A program made the position numbers and the translations under genes. Shown here one piece after another: positions 23,666 through 36,187 of a DNA stretch of 55,976 nucleotides. The DNA is from Smittium mucronatum (lineage: Eukaryota > Kickxellomycota > Harpellomycetes > Harpellales > Legeriomycetaceae). Position 1 is the stretch's first letter. Every line of letters starts with the position of its first letter. The stretch covers positions 1 through 55,976 of the forward strand of contig LSSL01002252.1 of the NCBI GenBank assembly GCA_001953115.1. Direction: 5' to 3'. The notes under the pieces were generated by a model, which saw nothing but the letters and a program-made list of their open reading frames with translations, ran no database searches and was not told the DNA's origin.

Positions 23666-23804
23666 GATTGGTGATAATCCTTCTATCGCATTTCACTTTA
23701 TTGGTATAATTTAAATATAATCGATTGATTAATAAGAAAGTAAAATAAAATAATATAAGACGTCGGTATAAGTTCCATGATTCGATCAGCTATTTCTAAA
23801 ATCC
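23666..23804 (+). repeat. Left inverted terminal repeat of element 2
   Basis: GCATTTCACTTTATTGGTAT (from 23688) and its continuation TAATTTAAATATAATCGATT match the reverse complement of 28190-28233 almost base for base. Weaker similarity continues inwards to CTATTTCTAAAATCC at 23790-23804, which pairs with 28114-28128. The copies are diverged, in keeping with an old insertion. Confidence 0.85.
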
Positions 23805-23956
23805 TAAGGCTAAAAGGAATTTATTTTTAGTGAAGTGGAGGGAGAGAAAATCTTTTTCGAGACCGAAGGTCATCTCAATGATTGGTATGTTTATAGGCTG
23901 ATAATTACCGAGATTTCAGAGTGTGGAATTGGATTTTTTTGGTTTAAAATAATTTT

Positions 23957-24480
23957 TTAAAACCTGTTTGTTCTGCTACAATTTTCCTCAAATAAATTTT
24001 TTTTAGTATCACCCCAGATAATAACGCTTTTGTAGTTGAACCAACCCATTGCTGTCAGTAGTGCTATTTTAGTCAATAGATAGCAAGGAATATTTGATCC
24101 AATTCGCAATTGTGATATTTGAAACTGACTTTTCATTGAAATTGAATGTAAAAAAATAGTATTTTTGGACTCATAAAAAGCATATTCTTCTGTCATTTTT
24201 AGTTAAAATTCGAGGGCCTTAACAGGAAAATTATTTATGTCATCATACAAAGGTGTGAGCCAAATGAATTTTGAGCACTTGCCCTTATTTTTCGTGCATC
24301 ATAGATAAATCTAATTTACGTCCTCAATTCCCTAATTTGCGGGCATTGGATTCCCTGAAGCTCACTTCTAGGTCTCCAAGAAATCTCTAGTGCTAAAAGA
24401 GCAGCCTTATTCTTAGCCAATGATATCGGGTGTAAATTATTCTTATTGCGCCCTTTATTAAAATAAATATGCAGGAATTA
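23957..24480 (-). pseudogene. Tyrosine recombinase remnant (element 2)
   Basis: Minus-strand translation of 24480-24300 gives KAALLALEISWRPRSEL, resembling the conserved WRPRSDL block of retrotransposon tyrosine recombinases. This block carries the first catalytic Arg. After stops, the frame 24196-23957 continues with NTIFL, IGSNIP and TAMGWFNYKSVI, like the C-terminal part of the domain (the WKS...F region before the active-site Tyr). A Cys stands about where I expect the Tyr, near the end (EENCSRT). The assignment is by motif pattern, not alignment. The gene is dead. Confidence 0.6.
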
Positions 24481-24829
24481 AATACTTCACGTAGGAAATT
24501 GATATGGAATTTTTTTCTAACCTATTTTGTAACCCTTTTAACAACTTAATTGTTATTTTTTCTGAAGTAATTGGTTTAATAGTTGGGTAAAATGTCAGCA
24601 AATGTTCCGAAATTGCAGTGGCGTGATTTAAAACAGATTTAGATTTTATCTATATGCAGAAAATCAATTAGCTAGGTTTATCGAGCAGTATTATTCATGG
24701 CTCAGTTTATTGCCTGAAGTCCAAGTCTTAAAAATTTTTGGCATGAAGTATAATTTCCTTTTTTTTTGGTCTGATGGGTTAATTTATCAGTTTTAAGGAA
24801 TAATGAAATAATGCTGAGTATCTTAACGG

Positions 24830-27090
24830 AAATTTCCCATACACAAATCTCTCACCAGGGATTTGCAACCGGTAGTTTTATAGTGGGGCACACTTCCAAA
24901 TTAATAAATAGGATAAATCATGGTTGGGATTTACATTTAGGTGTTATAATTACCATATGTAGGTTTTCCATTATGATCCGAAGTACTGTTGCGAGTACAT
25001 ATAATAGGTGTGGGTTGGTTTACGTACCGGACTTCTGCCAGGGTTTGGAGAGTGTGTCCGTGCCCATTTATTTTAGGTCCGGGACTTAGGGTAATATATT
25101 TTTAGGTGCAGGTTGACAGCTGATGATTACATATCGATCTTTATTGTGCCCCGATTCTTTTTTAATACGTTTAAAAAGTGGTAGGAATCCTTCATTCTCA
25201 TATCTTGTGTTAATTCTGGATATAAAATCCGCTAGTATGTGTTCTTAACCAGGCATATTTTCTATTTATACATTTATATTGTTTTTCATAGTAATTTCCC
25301 ACCATTACCTCACAAGATTTAAAATCTTGAGTATTGATGTCTTTATTCAGTTTATTTAAATCTTTTTTGTGGTTACATTGTCTGTTTGAATCGTCAATTT
25401 GGATTTCTTTTCCAGAGAAGTGCATGTATCCTAAGGGCATGTAGCAAAGTAGCTGCTTCTTTGTAGTTTGAAGACTTCTCGTGTGCTTTTAGGGCACAAA
25501 ATCCAACCGGGGACATTTATTTTCTGGCTATTCTCCAGCGTGCCCCAGAAGCATCCATAGTGGCAGATACGGGCGAGTTATTATCTGTAGGTCTCAGAAT
25601 CAGTGGTGGTTAATTAGAATGGTGTATTTGAGAGTCTTGATACTTTTAATCTCTCATTGTAATTTCCTTGATCAGAAAGGGTGCACTGTAACAGAATTTT
25701 AACTCCTATATAGATTTATTATATCCAAATGGAGCTCCATTTATTTGATTGATACCGGGATTTTTGTTACTGTAACTGTCTAAATCAGACCATTTAGCCC
25801 CATCGCTTATCTGATGGTTAAAGGACAATTTCAGGCATTCCATGATTCTCTTCGGATCTTCTTCGCTCTGTCCTGTGTAAAATGTATAGACAATATCAGA
25901 ATGTAGAAAACTATCCTAAGGAATGTCTTGTAGTTTCTCAGAAGTGTTACAGATTTTTTTGAGGTACATTGTGAACCCAATATTTTCCATATTCTTTAGA
26001 ACTATCTCTGTATCCCTCTGAAATTACTCGGCCAATGATCCAAAGATCGCTATGTAAAATATAAGGAAGATTACAATGGCTCTACGAGGCTCGATCGCCT
26101 ATTTCATTATTTTCTAATAGACTCTTGCGGTGGTGATAAGTACGAAATGCAGGGAAAGAAACTGGTATATCTTTTTGCCTTGTATAAAGCACTACATTTT
26201 CATCGAATCTTTGTACAACGGAACATGATGGTATGTTGATTTTAAATCCAACTATCAAAGAAGCCACGAGGTAATATCATGTCTCTCAATGACTTGTTAT
26301 AGTCTATATTGAAGCTTTTATATATAATAAATTAGTTGATATGTGTCATATCAAACATAGAGCGTATCTTCATTGGCTCTTCTTTCCCGAATATCGGGAG
26401 AATAAATGTAGGTTCTGAGCTTATGTCTACTTTGATGGTTCCCAAATTCAATTAATCCTGGACCATCGAACTGATGGCATTCTGATAGGTCTCTGGAAAT
26501 CATGTATCTTTTTTGGAGTTGGGTTTTGCAGCTATGAAAACGGAATTTTGTACCCATTTCTTAATATTAAGATTGTCTACTAGCTTTCTTCGTGCTTTAA
26601 TCGCTGACATGGACTGATTGAGAGACAGAATGCACCTTTGGCGATGAAAGTGATCGGATCGGTGTGTCGAGCAGAAGAGAGGTATGATAGGCAATTTTCG
26701 AAATTATTTTTCATTTTTCCAAAAAAAATTCTTCTGATACTCCAAATGATCCCTTGCCTGGGTTTGCCGCTGATTTTTTGGCTAATTTTTTTCTTTTTTT
26801 TCAAGGTTTTGGGTCACTAGGGAGATTTTTCGAGGAAAATGTTTTTTCTGGCCACAGATCGGTATTTCGGTTAATGGTGATACTCCAAAAACTTTTACTT
26901 TATTTAAAAAATTACTTTCAGCTTTTCTGAATTTTTTTTGATTTTTCATAATTTTTGGCGTGGTTGAATGGTTAGGCATTCTTGGGGCAGCGTCTGTCAC
27001 TAAATTATTATTATTAATTTCCGCTTTCCAACAGTATCGGGGCTTAGATACTCTTCCCTGCGTCACCCCGAAACCCCTGCTGGTCATTGA
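24830..27090 (-). pseudogene. Reverse transcriptase-RNase H remnant (element 2)
   Basis: Several minus-strand blocks recall DIRS-type Pol proteins. An RNase H-like MDASGARW occurs near 25550, followed by SSNYKEAATLLHAL. Further on come NKMNKDINTQ-like sequence around 25330 and MGTDTLSKPWQKSGT near 25045, which recalls the linker between RNase H and the recombinase. Upstream, blocks at 26580-26694 (SAIKARRKLVDNL) and 26782-27087 are likely the RT N-terminal region. Frames shift repeatedly and stops are frequent, so no intact protein remains. Confidence 0.6.
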
Positions 27091-27873
27091 GATATGCTGA
27101 TTGGATTCATAGTTTTTTCTGGTTGGTTTTTCGTTGATTTCCGGCTTTGTAATTACTTTCGTGGTTATCTGAATGTCTTTTTTGGTTTCATTCTGTCTCT
27201 CTCTGAATATTTGCTGATTTTTTCCATTATATCTTATGTTTCTTAGGCTATATTTTTATCGATTCGGTAATTTTCTCATGTAATTTCTACCATCCTTGTT
27301 ATTAAGCTCTTGTTTGAGATTTTTGTCGTTTCCGTTATTTTTTCTAGCACTTTCCATTATTTTAAGGAACTTTTGTGGAAAATTTAATGGTGCTTGGTGG
27401 GGTTAATTTCTAGCTCTGATGTAGCGATTCCTTTATAAAACCCTGAATTAGTGCAAATGAAAATTCCTTTAGTGACTTTCCACTTTTGGGAGTATTTGGG
27501 TGCAAACGTGAAGAGATCTTGGGCACTGCCGTTGATTTTTTGAGCAAATAGATTAATATTAGATTATGTCGGATTGCAATTCCCATCTAACCCTTTCATG
27601 ACATGTTAATATGGGTGCCGATCCTTTCGAGGTCAAGAACATGCTGCTCGGGTTTGGATAGTAATTATAATCTTTGGAAGTCTGCATTCTGAGTTTAAAT
27701 CACCTGTTAAGTTCTTTTGATTTAAATTACTCCAGCTAGGTATAAGTGGCAATTTTTAATCTCTAACAATGTCTGTGATAAAAGCTCCTGCTTTCATTCA
27801 TGTTTAGCAATCCACACGTAGTCTTAGGCGTTAAGGCTCCAAGAGCTGGATTGTAGGATTCGCCTTCGGTGGC

Positions 27874-28029
27874 TTAGATCCTTTCATCAATAGCAATATC
27901 AGCTTGGCTGCTGTGGTTGCTGAATCTTTGCAAAATTTCAAGCTCCGAGTTAATTATTTGAACTTGGAGTCTAAGAGCTTCATAACTCTGTTGATTTTCT
28001 GGTATTTGTTCTTGGATTTCATTTCTCAT
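27874..28029 (-). pseudogene. Gag-like ORF start (element 2)
   Basis: An ATG at 28029 just inside the right inverted repeat opens 51 codons. They encode a Glu/Gln/Leu-rich, coiled-coil-like segment (MRNEIQEQIPENQQSYEALR at the start) and end in TAA at 27874-27876. In-frame sequence past the stop (ESYNPALGALTPK) still looks like protein. This fits the first ORF of a DIRS-like element interrupted by a premature stop. Confidence 0.55.
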
Positions 28030-28113
28030 AATAGTTAAATAATTAAATTTTTAATAGGTATATATCTCTTGGGATTTATTTTTTGCTTTTGAATTTTTTT
28101 AATAGCAAAATTC

Positions 28114-28256
28114 GGCTTTAGAAATGGCAGATTTTACTAGAGAATTGATGCCGAAAGCTTATATTCTTATTCTTATTCTATTTTTTTACTCATAAATCGA
28201 TTATAATTAAATTATACCAATAAAGTGAAATGCAGCCGGAACTTCCTAAACCAATC
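28114..28256 (-). repeat. Right inverted terminal repeat of element 2
   Basis: The reverse complement of this block pairs with 23666-23804. The strongest stretch is TAAAGTGAAATGC at 28221-28233, which continues through the AATTATACCAA tract. It lies immediately upstream of the gag-like start at 28029, as expected for a promoter-bearing terminal repeat. Confidence 0.85.
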
Positions 28257-28259
28257 GTT

Positions 28260-31200
28260 GAATGGAGTTTCTTCCTCGAAGAAAATCTTAAACTGTTCTG
28301 ACGAAAATGAAGAATAGCTGGGAATTTTTTATTTTTTATTTGGAATTTTTTTTAAAAAAAACGCATTTTTTAGAAGAATCCCTCTCCCTCCCCTCACAAA
28401 AATTTGGAATTACTTGTCGTAGAATAGTGGTTTAAGAATTTCATCTAAAGAATTATATTCGACTACCGAAGAATACCTGAATTTAATTAAACCAAATCTT
28501 TTTTTGGAAAATAAATCCAAAATAACAAAAAATTACATTTTTTATCAATAAAAACGACATTTTTAATAATCATTGGTTGAAAATATGTTTGATTTGAATA
28601 TTAATCAAATGCTTTTTACTGAAAGAAATTCATTATGCTATTAAGTTTGATCTTTCTTCAGAGATTTGGCCTAAATGAAGGGATTCTCTATTTATAATAT
28701 AACGTCTTTTAACCGAAATAACCATTTTTTATGAAATTTATACTAAATTTTCATTTTGAATCGATAAAAATATACTTGATTTTCCTATCTAAATTTTAAA
28801 GATGTGTCTGATTTTTTTCACTCAAAATTTATTTTTTAACAATATTTTACCCCCCTCCAACTTCACAAACACCGACAAACATCATTTTAACTCCAATAGA
28901 TATCCACTTTATTTTACAGCTTAAGCTTATAAACATCATCCCTAAGAAATTTTAAAAATATATATATTTTAAAAAATTGTTATTTTTTTAATGTGATATA
29001 AACCCCAAACTCTTCCGATGATATTTGGTTTCAAAAAATAAAGAAAAAATTCAATATAAATGATTTTTAGCATAATAGATGACAGAAAAAGCTAAAAATT
29101 ATTTTTTAATATTATTTAAACATTCTTTGCCTTTAATTTGAAGTATTATCGACTCAATTTTAAATTAATACACATTTATATTTAAAAAAAATGTAAAATA
29201 TAAACATGATAGAGATTATGGTTATGATTATGATTATAAAAGCATCATATCGGAGAATCGAATTAGATAATTTTATACAAAATCATGTTAAACCAAATTT
29301 TTATAGAATAAAGAGTTTTAATTATGCCATAATATAAATATTCAATAATATATATATATATATATTATACCTTATTAAATTATAAATTCACAGGTTATAA
29401 AGTGTATGAAAAAAAGTTTTCAATTCAATATATACATCATATACGAAAAAAAGATCGTGAATAACCATAGAATTTTTCGTAATTAATAAACAGCTTTAAA
29501 TTTTTAAAATTTAAAAAGGTTTAATTACTATTTTCTTTGTTTTTATTCCTTCAAATAAGGTTTAATTTGAGTGTTAATTGGTTAAAAAAAAAGAGGAAAT
29601 TTTCATGAATGTCTTCATGAGTTTCTATTTTTTTTTTAAGTTTGAATTTTTTAGCGTCCCATTGTAACTTTGATCCAACGCAGTATTTTTCAAGTATAAT
29701 TCCTTTATATTTCGGTTTATTTTTATTTAATTAAGTCTTTTTGGTCCAAATTTTCCCCTTTTATAGGCATAGTCGCTTTTAGGTACCGTTCAATGTCATG
29801 TATTCTGAATCTGAAATTATGGAAAAATATCTAGGATCTTCTGGTCTGTTCTCTACTTATGTTTTAAATATAATTTTTTAAAAGTTTAATCTATCCAAAA
29901 AGAAAGTTCTAAAATAATTTATTAAGTCATATTTAATTTTAATCGCAATTTTCACCTTTCCATCAATAGAAATGAAAATTATATTAAACCGGGACATTTT
30001 TTGTGCTTCCTGGAGAAAAAATTTTAGAGTCTCTTTTTTACAGATTGATATATAATCATAATGGCTTCTAGATAATTAGCAAAAATAAGTCATAAATATT
30101 TTTGATCTTATTTTTTCATGCAAACCAAAAAAAAAAAAAAATTAAATAACATGTTGCTCCTTTGATTGATTTTTGAGCTATTACTGAATTAATTTTACAA
30201 AAATTTAAAATAGAAGAATATTTAAGATAGAATTTTAAAAATTAAACATATAGTAACAAGGGATCTTTATTTGAGATTTTCGAATTTTCCCTCTCAGCGC
30301 TTTTTATTTTATAAATTTCTTGATTTAAAAGCTCAAATTAAATAATCGTGCTAATTTATGACAAAATTAGTTGGGGTTTTTAAACCTTTTTTATTCAATT
30401 GTTCAAAATAATATGGATCAGATTTATTTATTTTGAAGGCTCTTTAGACCCCCTCATTTTCTCGCATGCTTTCATTGATATCATGAGATCGAGAAAAGCA
30501 CCTTATGAATTTTTAATTCGACACTTAAATAATAATAAATTTCTTATATATTACCAATATCAATCTTTTGACATTTTAAATATTACGTAAAATTTAATAT
30601 TTTTTTGAAATTGTATTTTTTTAAAATAATTTATTCGACTCTTTATTGAGTATACTTATTTATACCTAAAAAAATCACAGAATATACAATAATTTAAAAA
30701 TATGATATATATACTAAATATATTAATAATTGAGATAAAATTTTTAAAACAAGGTTTATTTCAGTTAAAACTTGTTATATTTTAAATCAAGACTTTCTAA
30801 ATATAGGAAAAATTATTTAAGAAAGATTGAGTTTATCCGCATAATTAAATTTTTTTTAAATGAAAAAGACTCAATTAATATCGAAATAAAATATCATTTT
30901 ATCCGATTATTATTAAATATTATATTTTAATTGATGATTAGAACCTTTTTGAATGGTTTGCTTTTATTTTTCAAAGATATATATGGCTTAATTAAATTTA
31001 TCTATCGCTCTGATAGTCCATTATTCTAAAGTTGTATCAGTGATATTCCAATTTAAGTAGAAAACGATGATGTTTTTTAAAAAAATTGGCTGCAGAGAAA
31101 TCAGATCAGATTTCATTTAGAACAGTAGGAATAAAATCTATAGATATGCTAACCTTCCCATTGCTTGCATAAGAGGCATATTATTTGGAAGTGAAGCAAT

Positions 31201-32124
31201 GAAATATCATTTAGCAGCATGGCTTAGTTAAGCAGTGACAGAAATATCCGCTTGTTATAACATGAGTCTAAATTATATTTTTCGGATAAGAAGTAAGCTT
31301 TAATGATGGTATCAAATACAGGTGTACCTCGATTCAATCGAGCATTTTTTGAAAAAATATTCTTATAAAATAAAATCCGCATACAATAAAAACATAATTA
31401 TGCGCTATTCATAGCATATTAAATAAAAAAAATTGGGGGGTTGAATTCGCAATAACGATTTACTCTTTGTACCTTTCACAGGTATTGTATTAAAACAATT
31501 ATTAAATATCGCGTATATAGATATTATTGGTAAAATATAAAAAAAATGAATCAGTGAATACAGTCAAATTATAAAAAATGATGCTGAAAACACTTCTCAC
31601 TTTATACTAATTATTTAAATCATATTTTTAGAATATATAAAGTTAAATACAATATAGAATTGAAAATAATCCAGACATTCAAAATTTTATGAGTCTTTCT
31701 GTATATCTAAAGTTTATTGGGCTTATTTAGAAAGGCTAAAAAATATACAAATGTCAATTTAGTGCAGCATTTAGATAAAAATTTTCAATATATAACCAAC
31801 TAGTTTAGATTTCTAATAACGATGTATTATACTAGAACCTTGAGCAGAGATAATAAAATATTAAAACTAATATATAAGAGTTAAATAGCTTTGTATTGTC
31901 TTCTATTTTTTTGGCTTGGCTAATGCTATTTTTTAATAGATAATAGGTCGTTTATTCAACAAATTCTTACCATTTAAAAAGAGCTATAAGCAAACGTAAT
32001 TATTAATTTTCTGATAGCTTTATTCGAATTATATAGTAAACGCCCTTATATATTGGTTATAGTCACTTTAAAATTTAAAATCTGCAGTTTATTTTTTAGA
32101 ATTAATCATTCCCCTTAGCGCAAA
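28260..32124. other. AT-rich spacer between the two DIRS-like elements
   Basis: No gene was recognised. An (AT)n tract lies at 29348-29365. A pogo/Tigger-like terminus candidate begins at 31320 (TACAGGTGTACCTCGATTCA). Sequence from about 31080 to 31330 is less AT-biased than the rest and may be mobile-element debris. Confidence 0.6.
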
Positions 32125-32307
32125 GATTAACTCATATTATACGATAATAGGAGACTTATTAAGTGCTATCATATTATTGGGTAAAAATAATTCGAAAATC
32201 TAAACTAATAAAAATAATTGAAATAAATGAAATATAAATTTTTTTTGATAAAGACTGTGGATTAAAATTTAGAAATACCCCTATCATCTTTCAGAAAAGG
32301 TAAATGG
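32125..32307 (+). repeat. Left inverted terminal repeat of element 1
   Basis: The core CATATTATTGGGTAAAAATA and the following TCGAAAATCTAAAC match the reverse complement of 36300-36335 almost exactly. Similarity runs outward to ATTATACG and inwards through TTTTTTTTGATAAAGACTGT and CCCTATCATCTTTC. It ends about 120 bp past the recombinase stop codon. Confidence 0.9.
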
Positions 32308-32430
32308 GAAGGTGGGTGGGACTGAATATGTATCCTATTATCGTAAAATATTAACTAATCTTTGCTTTAAAGGGATCAATCAATTCTAACAATTTTAAAT
32401 CAAATAGATGACATACTAAGTTACTTCAAA

Positions 32431-33180
32431 TTATAAAATAGACTCGGTAAATTTATTCAAATAGTTCCTTGATAGTCGATAGTAAGTATCAAATATCGAT
32501 TAGTTTGACCAAAAAGCATGGGCAACTATCTTACCTGATTATAAACCTGCATTGGTGGCTAGTGTGGCTCCGATAGCACTACCCTTTGTTATGGGTGTGC
32601 CCGGGTCCTGGCGTATTAAATTGGAAATATTATGGATTTTTCTGGTTATTCTATCCACAGAAAGAGGCTTCTCGTTGTCTTTAACAAACCTAACTAGTCT
32701 TTTTACAGTCCATATGCTATTTTTTGCATGTGGTGTAGGGCAAAAGTTACGGGCGACTTTTTCCTTGTATATGGTGCAAGCGATGACAATAAGAAGTATC
32801 GGTTCTAAGTGAGGACTTATATCGCAGGTTTTTTTATTGTGAGGCCTCCTCTTTTTTCCCTAGGCGCTACTATTACTAATTATAGTGTGCCCTGGTCGAC
32901 GCGACTTCTCTTTTCGTCTATCCGATATATATTGCTTGCCCTAAGAAAGTCAGTTACTTCCAAGAGCCAGCATAGTTTTTCGTTTAAATCCTTGATAGAT
33001 AGGTTGCTGGTCGGGCCCCACTCTCTAAATCTAGCCAATATCGGTTATATGTCAGTATTTGATCTGAAAAAACATTTGATAGCTGAGTTGTCCAATGCTT
33101 TGATAAACTCGGCTAACATTGGATGCCTGGAAATTTTCTTGGAGTCATAAGCAAGCATAAGTATTTCTGACTTCTAGACT
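32431..33180 (-). pseudogene. DIRS tyrosine recombinase (element 1), broken
   Basis: Minus-strand translation gives KLCWLLEVTDFLRASNIYRID (Arg box of the recombinase), then LVIVAPREKRGG, and AIGATLATNAG near the end. Next come HAFW and the active-site block FDTYYRLSR, then a stop at 32431-32433. This order (Arg box, His-x-x-Trp-like block, Tyr) is that of retrotransposon tyrosine recombinases. At least five in-frame stops interrupt the reading (for example within the NTDI*P and SN*SIF stretches), so it is a pseudogene even though the Tyr is kept. The enzyme would have integrated the circular DNA copy. Confidence 0.85.
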
Positions 33181-33199
33181 TTTATGGTTTCTATGTTTA

Positions 33200-35320
33200 A
33201 CTTTTACTTGTAGTATAGCTCCTCCAAATTATCATTTTCGCGGCAGATATCAGAGTGGCGATCTCGTAAGAGATCCTGTAGTTTAAAAAACGCTGTTGTA
33301 TAGAGCTGTTCCTGGATCGATTTTTGAAACTTCGTTTTTTGGAAAATATACAGCAAACGGCGTGAGTACCAAGGTCTTGCACTTTGAAAAAGCTCCGCTG
33401 ATCCTCGATGCGAATAACTACCAATGCTTGAAGGTCGAGAGCGGGAGCTTTCCGCTTTCTGGGTCTGTAATAACCGTTTTTGCTAACAGTAACAAAGATT
33501 GCGATATAAAAAATGCCCTCAGATCTGGAAACTATAGTGTAGATTTCCGCATGGTAATGACTAGCATAATGTCTATCCGCTCTCTGCACAGCTTCTGTAT
33601 CACCTGAGATATTAGGTTCCAAAGTAAACAAAATTACGGATTGCACCAACCAGATCAGTTTTACGCATTTGCGTTCTGTCCCATAACCTTGGGGTCCAGG
33701 AACCAAATGTAATATGCTTCCATTTTTTGACCTGGTGGAAAGCAAACAGGACCACGTCATGGATTCCATGAATTTCGTTCAGTTTCACAAATTTCTCCGT
33801 GGATAGCGACCATTTTTTTTTGTGTAGTCAGTCTGCTCTGGGCGTCTGCGGGGTTCAAAACTGAAGGAAAATAAGTCACTTGAGATCTGGTATTCGTCCT
33901 CATACAGTTCTCCCAGATTTCTTCTGATATTTCCAGAAGTTTGGGTGACGTGGTACCCCCAAACTTTTTTAAATATTCCGGAGTTTTTGAATTGTCAGAG
34001 TAGATCATAACTGCTCGGTCCATCATGTTCTTTAGCTGCAATGTTTATAATATGGTATTCAATTTCTTGGAGCTGATGTGCATCGCCGCTTCGGAGGGGG
34101 GCCACAGCCCCGAGTAAAATTGGAATCCCACTACTTTCACCCAGTCCAGATCGCTGTATTCCTTAAAGATCTCTAATTCTGCGGTCTCTAGAAAGAACGA
34201 GAGACCGTCCCATGACCTCAGTTTTTCTTTAAAGAATAGCAGGTTCTGTTGTGTTGGATTCTCTATTATTACTTTCGACGTCCATGAACTCGTATTGGAG
34301 AGAGATCGATTCTTCAGCTCCAGCAGTCGAAGTAGCATAAGCATCTCCTGGAGCAGAGATATTGACATAGATTATGTCTTTTCTATAAAACTCGCTAGAC
34401 ATCTCAATTTCGTCTGGTCAGCATTCAGAAGTTTTGCTGGCTTCCCTGCATAGATCTCTGATCTTGGAATGCTGCACTTTCAACGACGTTTCCCTGGTGT
34501 TTATCACCATCCCCAGATACGTAATTGATTGTGAAGGGATAGTTGAAGATTTTTTTTTGTTGACGAGGAATCTAAGCTCCAAGATCTTGGAGCAAACCAG
34601 ATACGTTTTGTTCGTAAAGATATTCTTGGTCTCCCCCTGGTCCAACAGGTCATCTAGTTATGCCTAAATCTGCATAACTTTTGACCTGGTCCATTCCAAA
34701 ATTAGTCACAGGATCTTTGTGAGCCCCAGGGGTCTGAGCTATGGCCCAAAAAGAAGAGCCCTGAGCTGAAATGACCACCCGTTCCACTGTAACTGAAGGA
34801 CTTTCTTGCATTTATTTTAAACAAAAATGTGAATAAAAGCGTCCTGCAGGTTTAGCGATGTGATGTAGTCTTTTATTCTGAAAATTTTGCAGATAAAAGC
34901 TAAGGTTTTAATCTTGAAATTATTTTCCTCCAAATTCTGATTGAGATTACTCAGATCGAGCACGAGACGGAAACCGCCAGTCCTCTTCGGAATTGTTAAC
35001 AGTTGAATTTAGAAGTCCAATGTCCGTGGCTGTATTTCCTCTATGGCGCGTTTTTCTAGCAGCGCCGATACTTCCTTCGTAAGCTTTCTCTTTTTCCTCT
35101 GCGTGTCTGAATATAGTGGAGGTCCTTCCAAAAATTTTAGGGAATTACGGACCGATAAATATATTGAAAAATTCTTGCTGGCGGATGTTGATTTCGTGAG
35201 AGCTGGGTTTTTGGGCGGTATTTTGAACCCCTCAGTCACTATACTCCGAAACCATAGGTTGTGGGTAAGCTTGGTCCATGCCGACTTGAACATAGCGAGT
35301 CACCCATCGACTGGGGGGCT
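33200..35320 (-). pseudogene. DIRS reverse transcriptase-RNase H (element 1), broken
   Basis: From the 5' side, AWTKLTHNLWF and VSALLEKRAIEEI (near 35250-35050) mark the RT N-terminal region. GGFRLVLDLSNLNQ and SLNLQDAFIHI are RT core blocks. The catalytic YxDD box survives only as stop-LDDLL, with Tyr replaced by TAA near 34660. ITYLGMVINTRETSLK follows. The RNase H side shows IYSDNSKTPEYLKK, FGGTTSPKLLE and NPADAQSRL. A further frame (33769-33197) covers the linker towards the recombinase. Multiple stops and frameshifts mean no functional enzyme is encoded. Block order matches DIRS/PAT-type Pol. Confidence 0.85.
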
Positions 35321-35331
35321 TGATTAGGACC

Positions 35332-36124
35332 CTACTGGGACCCTCTTCCGCGGCCTTTTTCCCTAAAATTCTGCTGATTTCTCTGGGAACGGCTAGTTGA
35401 GGCTGAAATGGCTGAATCTGAGGAGGATTGAACCGTAGCAACGTTGCTGATGGTTGCCTCGTACGGAGCTACAACCTGCTGGAACCAGCGAAAGAGCTGG
35501 ACGCTCCTCTTCTGTTTCTCTGTATTTTTACCCAATAGAAACGGGTCAAATGCATCTTGGTCCATTTGCGGCTTTATCTCTGTCTCAAAAATCTGCTTAA
35601 ATCGCCCAGGAATTTCCATTTGTCTCTTAAGATTGTCAATTTGGCTCTGAGTAACATATGTTGCGATATAAGAGAGCAGGACTTGCATGGTGTTGGAAAA
35701 CGAGATACTTGGGTCTTCAGTGGTTATGACGCCTGGATTTTCTTGAATCTTTCTGTGTACTTAGTAATCTATCGGTCGTGAGACTTTGAAGAGCGCAGTC
35801 TGGATCAGGTGCAGCATGGCATCCAACTTATTCACCGCTGTTGAGGCTGAATCTTTCAGCGGCGGCGTAATGTAGTTCATCTAACTGGTTCTTAGGCATG
35901 TGTATAGTGCCATCTTGCGGTATAATTCGGATAAAGCGATTCGGAAAAATTCCTCTTCGATCAACGGTAATGTTTCAGAGAGCTCCTTGTAACCGTGAGT
36001 TTGGTTACTGGAATTCTAGGGCTAAAAAAAGGGTCCTCCTCATTGAGTTGAGGTTCCCTTTTGCGCATTAACTGGAGTAGCAAAGCGGTAAGTATGTTTA
36101 GCTTGGTGCTGGTGTCTTCAGACA
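35332..36124 (-). pseudogene. DIRS gag-like ORF (element 1), broken
   Basis: The ATG at 36122-36124 begins MSEDTSTKLNILTALLLQLM. After frameshifts the reading continues as YKELSETLPLIEEEFF, then PIDY, ENPGVITTEDPSISF and SYIATYVTQSQIDNLKRQ. It ends in a Gln/Ser/Arg-rich tail with REKGRGRG near 35340. That basic Gly-Arg tail is a likely nucleic-acid-binding region in place of a zinc knuckle. No structural family beyond retrotransposon gag is claimed. The long final frame is 35688-35332. Confidence 0.75.
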
Positions 36125-36187
36125 TTTTTTTAATTGTTTTTGTAAAATTTTTTAATAAGAATTTAGAAAAAAAAGATATTTTAAGCT

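Larger units (their letters stand above)
23660..28260 (-). mobile_element. Degenerate DIRS-type retrotransposon (element 2)
   Basis: This is a roughly 4.6-kb remnant on the minus strand, bounded by diverged inverted repeats (23666-23804 and 28114-28256). Reading 5' to 3' on the minus strand, it has a gag-like start near 28029, reverse transcriptase and RNase H remnants across about 27090-24830, and a tyrosine-recombinase C-terminal remnant across about 24480-23957. Frames are broken by many stops and shifts, so it is not autonomous. Inverted terminal repeats combined with RT/RH and a tyrosine recombinase (rather than a DDE integrase) are the hallmark of DIRS elements. The outer ends are uncertain because flanking conservation fades gradually. 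Confidence 0.75.

Noticed and set aside
24811..25089. Plus-strand frame of 92 codons
   Set aside because: It is antisense to the RNase H-recombinase linker of the older DIRS element.
31080..31210. Suspected inverted similarity with 36600-36680 (GCTGCAGAGAAAT against GCTGCGGAGAAAT)
   Set aside because: The match does not extend beyond about 13 bases, so I do not treat it as an outer repeat of the DIRS element.
32552..33150. Two plus-strand frames of 86 and 113 codons
   Set aside because: They are antisense to the tyrosine recombinase of the DIRS element, whose motifs are clear on the minus strand.
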